Assembly: GCA_963708645.1 (NCBI GenBank)
Contig: CAVPTA010000013.1
Coordinates: forward strand, 1 to 64,000
Origin: RYN-133 sp963708645
Lineage (GTDB): Bacteria; Actinomycetota; Actinomycetes; Mycobacteriales; Jatrophihabitantaceae
Reading direction: 5' to 3'
DNA length: 64,000 nt
In this document: positions 61,337 to 64,000 of the stretch, one piece after another
Layout of the letters: each line of letters begins with the position of its first letter
Numbering within the stretch: position 1 is the first letter of the stretch
The notes under the pieces: generated by a model
The model's database searches: none
Seen by the model: only the letters and a program-made list of their open reading frames with translations
Told to the model about the DNA's origin: nothing
Translations under genes and position numbers: made by a program

Positions 61337-62512
61337 ATGAGTGACGCCCTCGATCGCCTCGACCTGCTCGATCTCGACGACGAACTCAGCGACGACGATC
61401 GCCTGCTGCGCGACACCGTACGCAAGTTCGCCAACGACCGGCTGCGTCCGCACATCCAGCAGTGGTTCGAGGACGGCACGCTGCCGGCACGCGACCTGGC
61501 CCGCGAGTTCGGCGAGTTGGGCGTGCTCGGCATGCACCTCGACGGCTACGGCTGCCAGGGCGCCAAGTCGTCGCAGTACGGCCTCGTGTGCGCCGAGATC
61601 GAGGCGATCGATTCAGGGCTGCGGTCACTGGTCAGCGTGCAGGGTTCGCTCGCGATGTACTCGATCCACGCGTACGGCAGCGAGGAGCAGAAGCAGCACT
61701 GGCTGCCGCGCATGGCGACCGGCGAGGCGATCGGCTGCTTCGGGCTGACCGAGCCCGACTCCGGCTCCGACCCCGGCTCGATGCGCACGCGCGCGCGACG
61801 CGACGGCGATGACTGGGTGCTGTCGGGGAACAAGATGTGGATCACCAACGGCTCGATCGCCGACGTCGCCGTGGTCTGGGCGCGCACCGAGGAGGACGGC
61901 GTTCGCGGCTTCCTCGTCGAGAAGGGCACGCCGGGCTTCACCGCCCAGGACGTCCATCACAAGATCTCGCTGCGGGCCTCGGTCACCAGCGAGCTGATCC
62001 TGGACGACGTCCGCGTGCCCGCGTCGGCGATGCTGCCCGAGGTGCGGGGACTCAAGGGACCGCTCGGATGCCTGACCGAGGCCCGGTTCGGCATCATCTG
62101 GGGCGTCACCGGTGCCGCGCGTGATGCGCTCGCAGCCACGCTCGACTACGCGGGCAGCCGCACCCAGTTCGGCAAGCCCATCGCGGGGTTCCAGCTGACC
62201 CAGAAGAAGTTCGCCGATCTGAGTGTGCGGCTGCAGCAGATGCAGCTCACCGCCCGGCGACTCGGCGAGCTCAAGGACGCCGGACGGATCGCGCCGCACC
62301 AGGTCAGTTTCGGCAAGTTCGCCAACGTGCGCGGCGCCCTGGAGATCTGTCGCGAGGCACGCTCGATCCTCGGCGGCAGCGGCATCACCACCGAGTACCC
62401 GGTGCTGCGCCACGCAGTGAACCTCGAGACGGTCTACACCTACGAGGGCACCCACGAGGTGCACACGCTCGTGCTCGGCAGCCGGCTGACCGGCATCGAC
62501 GCCTTCCGCTGA
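61337..62512 (+). CDS. Acyl-CoA dehydrogenase, glutaryl-CoA dehydrogenase-like
   Basis: 391 aa from ATG 61337. FAD-binding CFGLTEPDSGSDPGSMRTRA, VLSGNKMWITNGSIADVAVV, and ARFGIIWGVTGAARDAL. The catalytic Glu is in VYTYEGTHEVHTLVLG near residue 371, as in GcdH. GcdH oxidises and decarboxylates glutaryl-CoA in lysine and tryptophan breakdown. Family placement is good, but a general acyl-CoA substrate is possible. Starts 11 bp after the prolyl oligopeptidase, so probably co-transcribed. Confidence 0.92.
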   Translation: MSDALDRLDLLDLDDELSDDDRLLRDTVRKFANDRLRPHIQQWFEDGTLPARDLAREFGELGVLGMHLDGYGCQGAKSSQYGLVCAEIEAIDSGLRSLVSVQGSLAMYSIHAYGSEEQKQHWLPRMATGEAIGCFGLTEPDSGSDPGSMRTRARRDGDDWVLSGNKMWITNGSIADVAVVWARTEEDGVRGFLVEKGTPGFTAQDVHHKISLRASVTSELILDDVRVPASAMLPEVRGLKGPLGCLTEARFGIIWGVTGAARDALAATLDYAGSRTQFGKPIAGFQLTQKKFADLSVRLQQMQLTARRLGELKDAGRIAPHQVSFGKFANVRGALEICREARSILGGSGITTEYPVLRHAVNLETVYTYEGTHEVHTLVLGSRLTGIDAFR

Positions 62513-62540
62513 CGCGACCCACTGACGTCGAGCGGCGGGT

Positions 62541-63215
62541 TCAGCGCGGAACGGCGAGGACCTGACCGACGCGGATGAAGTTCGGGTTGTGGATGCGCGA
62601 GCGGTTGTGCTGCCAGAGCGCGCGCCAGCCGCCGCGCACGTGCAACCGGTTCGCGATCGAGGCAAGGGTGTCGCCCGGACGCACGCGGTAGTGCGTGCCG
62701 TGCGCCTGCTTGTGGCGCGTGCCGTGGTGGTGCTGGTGACGGTGTTTACGGGCGTGGTGCTTGCGGTGGCGATGCGATGACGGCGAGTGCATCGGCCGCG
62801 CCTCGGTCGGCAGCGGCGCCGAGGTTGCGTCGCCGGACGAACGGGTCAGACCCGCCCGCGGCCCGCACACGGGCCACGCGCCGGGGCCCTGCGCCGCGAG
62901 CACGCGGCGGGCGACCTCGATCTGCTCCAGCCGCGTTGCCAAGTCGGCGCGTGAGGCGTACTTGGTGCCGTGGTACCCGGCCCAGGTCGAGCGCGAGAAC
63001 TGCACGCCGCCGTAGTAGCCGTTGCCCGTGTTGATGTGCCAGTTGTTCCCGCTCTCGCAGGACGCGACCCGGTCCCAGACATTGCCCGCTGCCTCGGCAG
63101 CGGGAGCCGCGGCGACAGCGGCGCCGGCGAGACCGGCCGCGGCGACGCCCACGGCGAGGCTCTTGCCGATCGGCACGCTGAGTTCGCGCTGCTTACGGTG
63201 TTTGGGTTTGTACAT
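62541..63215 (-). CDS. Secreted Rpf-like (resuscitation-promoting factor) protein with His-rich linker and LysM
   Basis: Lytic-transglycosylase-like wall enzyme. 224 aa. Signal peptide about 1-43 (AVGVAAAGLAGAAVAAAPAA then AEA/AG). Rpf domain: NVWDRVASCESGNNWHINTG with the catalytic Glu54, GYYGGVQFSRSTWAGYHG and Cys53/Cys117 pair. A linker (about 143-175) has 13 His in 33 residues plus many Arg and Lys. The C-terminal LysM (HYRVRPGDTLASIANRLHVRGGW to VGQVLAVP) binds peptidoglycan. No ydaO riboswitch is seen upstream, but an inverted repeat is (63251-63275). Confidence 0.93.
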   Translation of the reverse strand: MYKPKHRKQRELSVPIGKSLAVGVAAAGLAGAAVAAAPAAEAAGNVWDRVASCESGNNWHINTGNGYYGGVQFSRSTWAGYHGTKYASRADLATRLEQIEVARRVLAAQGPGAWPVCGPRAGLTRSSGDATSAPLPTEARPMHSPSSHRHRKHHARKHRHQHHHGTRHKQAHGTHYRVRPGDTLASIANRLHVRGGWRALWQHNRSRIHNPNFIRVGQVLAVPR

Positions 63216-63250
63216 TCGAGTCCTTACGAGTTACATCACGAAACGATTAC

Positions 63251-63275
63251 GAACAGTCACCGTAAAGGACTGTTC
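63251..63275 (-). promoter_or_regulatory. Inverted repeat upstream of the Rpf-like gene
   Basis: GAACAGTC (63251-63258), 9-base spacer, GACTGTTC (63268-63275), perfect 8-bp arms, 36-60 bp upstream of the ATG on the minus strand. It may be an operator or a leader hairpin in the 148-bp gap between the two genes. Confidence 0.55.
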
Positions 63276-63363
63276 TCGAATCACCAAAACGCCCTATGTA
63301 CTAAGTCACTCGCGCATTCAGCGCAGAAATTCGGGCAAATCCGGCCAACTCGCCGCGCGTCGG

Positions 63364-64000
63364 TCAGGCGTTCCGCGTCGCTTCGAGGCGATCCTGCAGG
63401 AACTCGCGCTCGACCGCGTTGGACGTGAGATGTAGTGCCTCCGCATACGCGGCGCATGCCTCGTCCTGACGTCCGAGGCGGCGCAGGAAATCGGCCCGGG
63501 CGGCCGCGAGGTAGCCGTAGCCGGCCAGTTGTGGCTCGGCGCCGAGCCGCTCCAGCGCGGCCAGACCGGCGGCGGGCCCGTCGGCGAAGCCGATCGCGAC
63601 CGCACGGTTGAGGGCGACGACGGGTGAGGGCCAGATCTCACCGAGCACGCCGTACAGCGCGACCACCTCACGCCAATCGGTCTCGGCCCAGCTCGGCGCC
63701 TCCGCGTGGACCGCTGCGATGGCCGCTTGCAGCGCGTACCGGCTCGGCGGACGGTGCCGCAACGCGTCGCGGACGAGCGCGACGCCCTCGAAGATCGCGC
63801 CGGTGTCCCACTGACTGCGGTCTTGATCCTCGAGCAGGACGAGATGACCGTCCGGATCAAGACGCGTCGCGCGCCGCGCGTCGGTGAGCAGGACGAGGGC
63901 GAGCAGCCCGGTCACGTCGGCCGAGTCCGGCAGCAGCGCGTGCAGCATTCGCGCGAGATCGGTCGCGCGCTCGACGAGGTCGCGGCGCACGAGGCTCGCG
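63364..64000 (-). CDS. ECF sigma factor C-terminal part (SigJ/ECF42, DUF6596-type; 5' end outside window)
   Basis: Only the C-terminal 211 codons are present; the frame stays open to base 64000. It has GLLALVLLTDARRATRLDPD, LVLLEDQDRSQWDTGAIFEG, and RYALQAAIAAVHAEAPSWAE, then WREVVALYGVLGEIWPSPVV and LNRAVAIG, the TPR-rich tail of ECF42-type sigma factors (DUF6596). These usually sit beside a DGPF (YCII-like) protein gene, which would be outside the window. The sigma-2/sigma-4 domains are not in view. Confidence 0.9.
   Translation of the reverse strand, partial: ASLVRRDLVERATDLARMLHALLPDSADVTGLLALVLLTDARRATRLDPDGHLVLLEDQDRSQWDTGAIFEGVALVRDALRHRPPSRYALQAAIAAVHAEAPSWAETDWREVVALYGVLGEIWPSPVVALNRAVAIGFADGPAAGLAALERLGAEPQLAGYGYLAAARADFLRRLGRQDEACAAYAEALHLTSNAVEREFLQDRLEATRNA

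Noticed and set aside
63216..63363. Possible ydaO (c-di-AMP) riboswitch upstream of the Rpf gene
   Set aside because: The region is only 148 bp and lacks the conserved GGGGGA-type core of that riboswitch; only a simple inverted repeat is seen.

Overview
The window is a 64 kb chromosomal segment of a high-GC Gram-positive bacterium of the phylum Actinobacteria. The evidence is the very GC-rich coding sequence with many GTG starts, a meso-DAP-type MurE, an mraZ-headed division and cell wall (dcw) cluster, the GlgE/TreS/Mak maltosyl pathway, an Rpf-like resuscitation factor, a DUF3040 protein, a DUF222/HNH protein and an F420/flavin LLM oxidoreductase. It resembles a soil actinomycete of the Frankia/Jatrophihabitans type, but the genus cannot be fixed from sequence alone. 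No rRNA, tRNA, CRISPR array, prophage or complete IS element was seen.

Layout. 1-8.0 kb (minus): dcw cluster mraZ-rsmH-ftsL-like-ftsI-murE-murF-mraY, with overlapping genes, a triple MraZ box upstream and mraY cut by the window edge. 8.3-13.1 kb (plus): MoxR, DUF58 and transglutaminase genes. 13.1-16.2 kb (minus): DUF3040, then a HEPN-methyltransferase-dinB group with a near-perfect actinobacterial SOS box. 16.3-21.2 kb: NUDIX hydrolase, siroheme synthase and, divergently, sulfite reductase, APS reductase and a YbaK deacylase. A short Cys-ending leader peptide and a hairpin precede sulfite reductase. 21.2-29.8 kb: small proteins, GNAT, a CruF/CruG-like carotenoid pair, DUF222/HNH protein, a kinase-LLM fusion, a CDP-alcohol phosphatidyltransferase-like protein, metF and a prenyl synthase.

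29.8-39.9 kb: alpha-glucan metabolism. glgP faces an operon glgE-treS-mak-glgB in which glgE carries three +1 shifts and glgB one. 40-42.7 kb: membrane protein, pirin and an orphan LuxR-type response regulator. 42.8-51.4 kb: a Tad/Flp pilus locus, with tadC-tadB-tadA-cpaE-cpaB-flp on minus and tadE-tadG divergent on plus. 51.4-64 kb: sulfotransferase and class IV aminotransferase, DUF2156 acyltransferase, thioredoxin-like/TPR protein, enoyl-CoA hydratase, DUF1059, a methylmalonyl-CoA mutase-family large subunit, a sortase, MarR, prolyl oligopeptidase, an acyl-CoA dehydrogenase like glutaryl-CoA dehydrogenase, an Rpf-LysM protein and the C-terminal part of a SigJ/ECF42-type sigma factor.

Genes work together in four visible modules: peptidoglycan synthesis and division, siroheme-dependent sulfite reduction, trehalose-to-glucan conversion, and pilus assembly. 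The most noteworthy non-coding signals are the sulfite reductase leader and hairpin, the SOS box, a second inverted pair of MraZ-like boxes, 20-bp-period direct repeats between flp and tadE, a terminator that the flp reading frame runs through, and a family of AGTGGTCA palindromes at three convergent gene ends.
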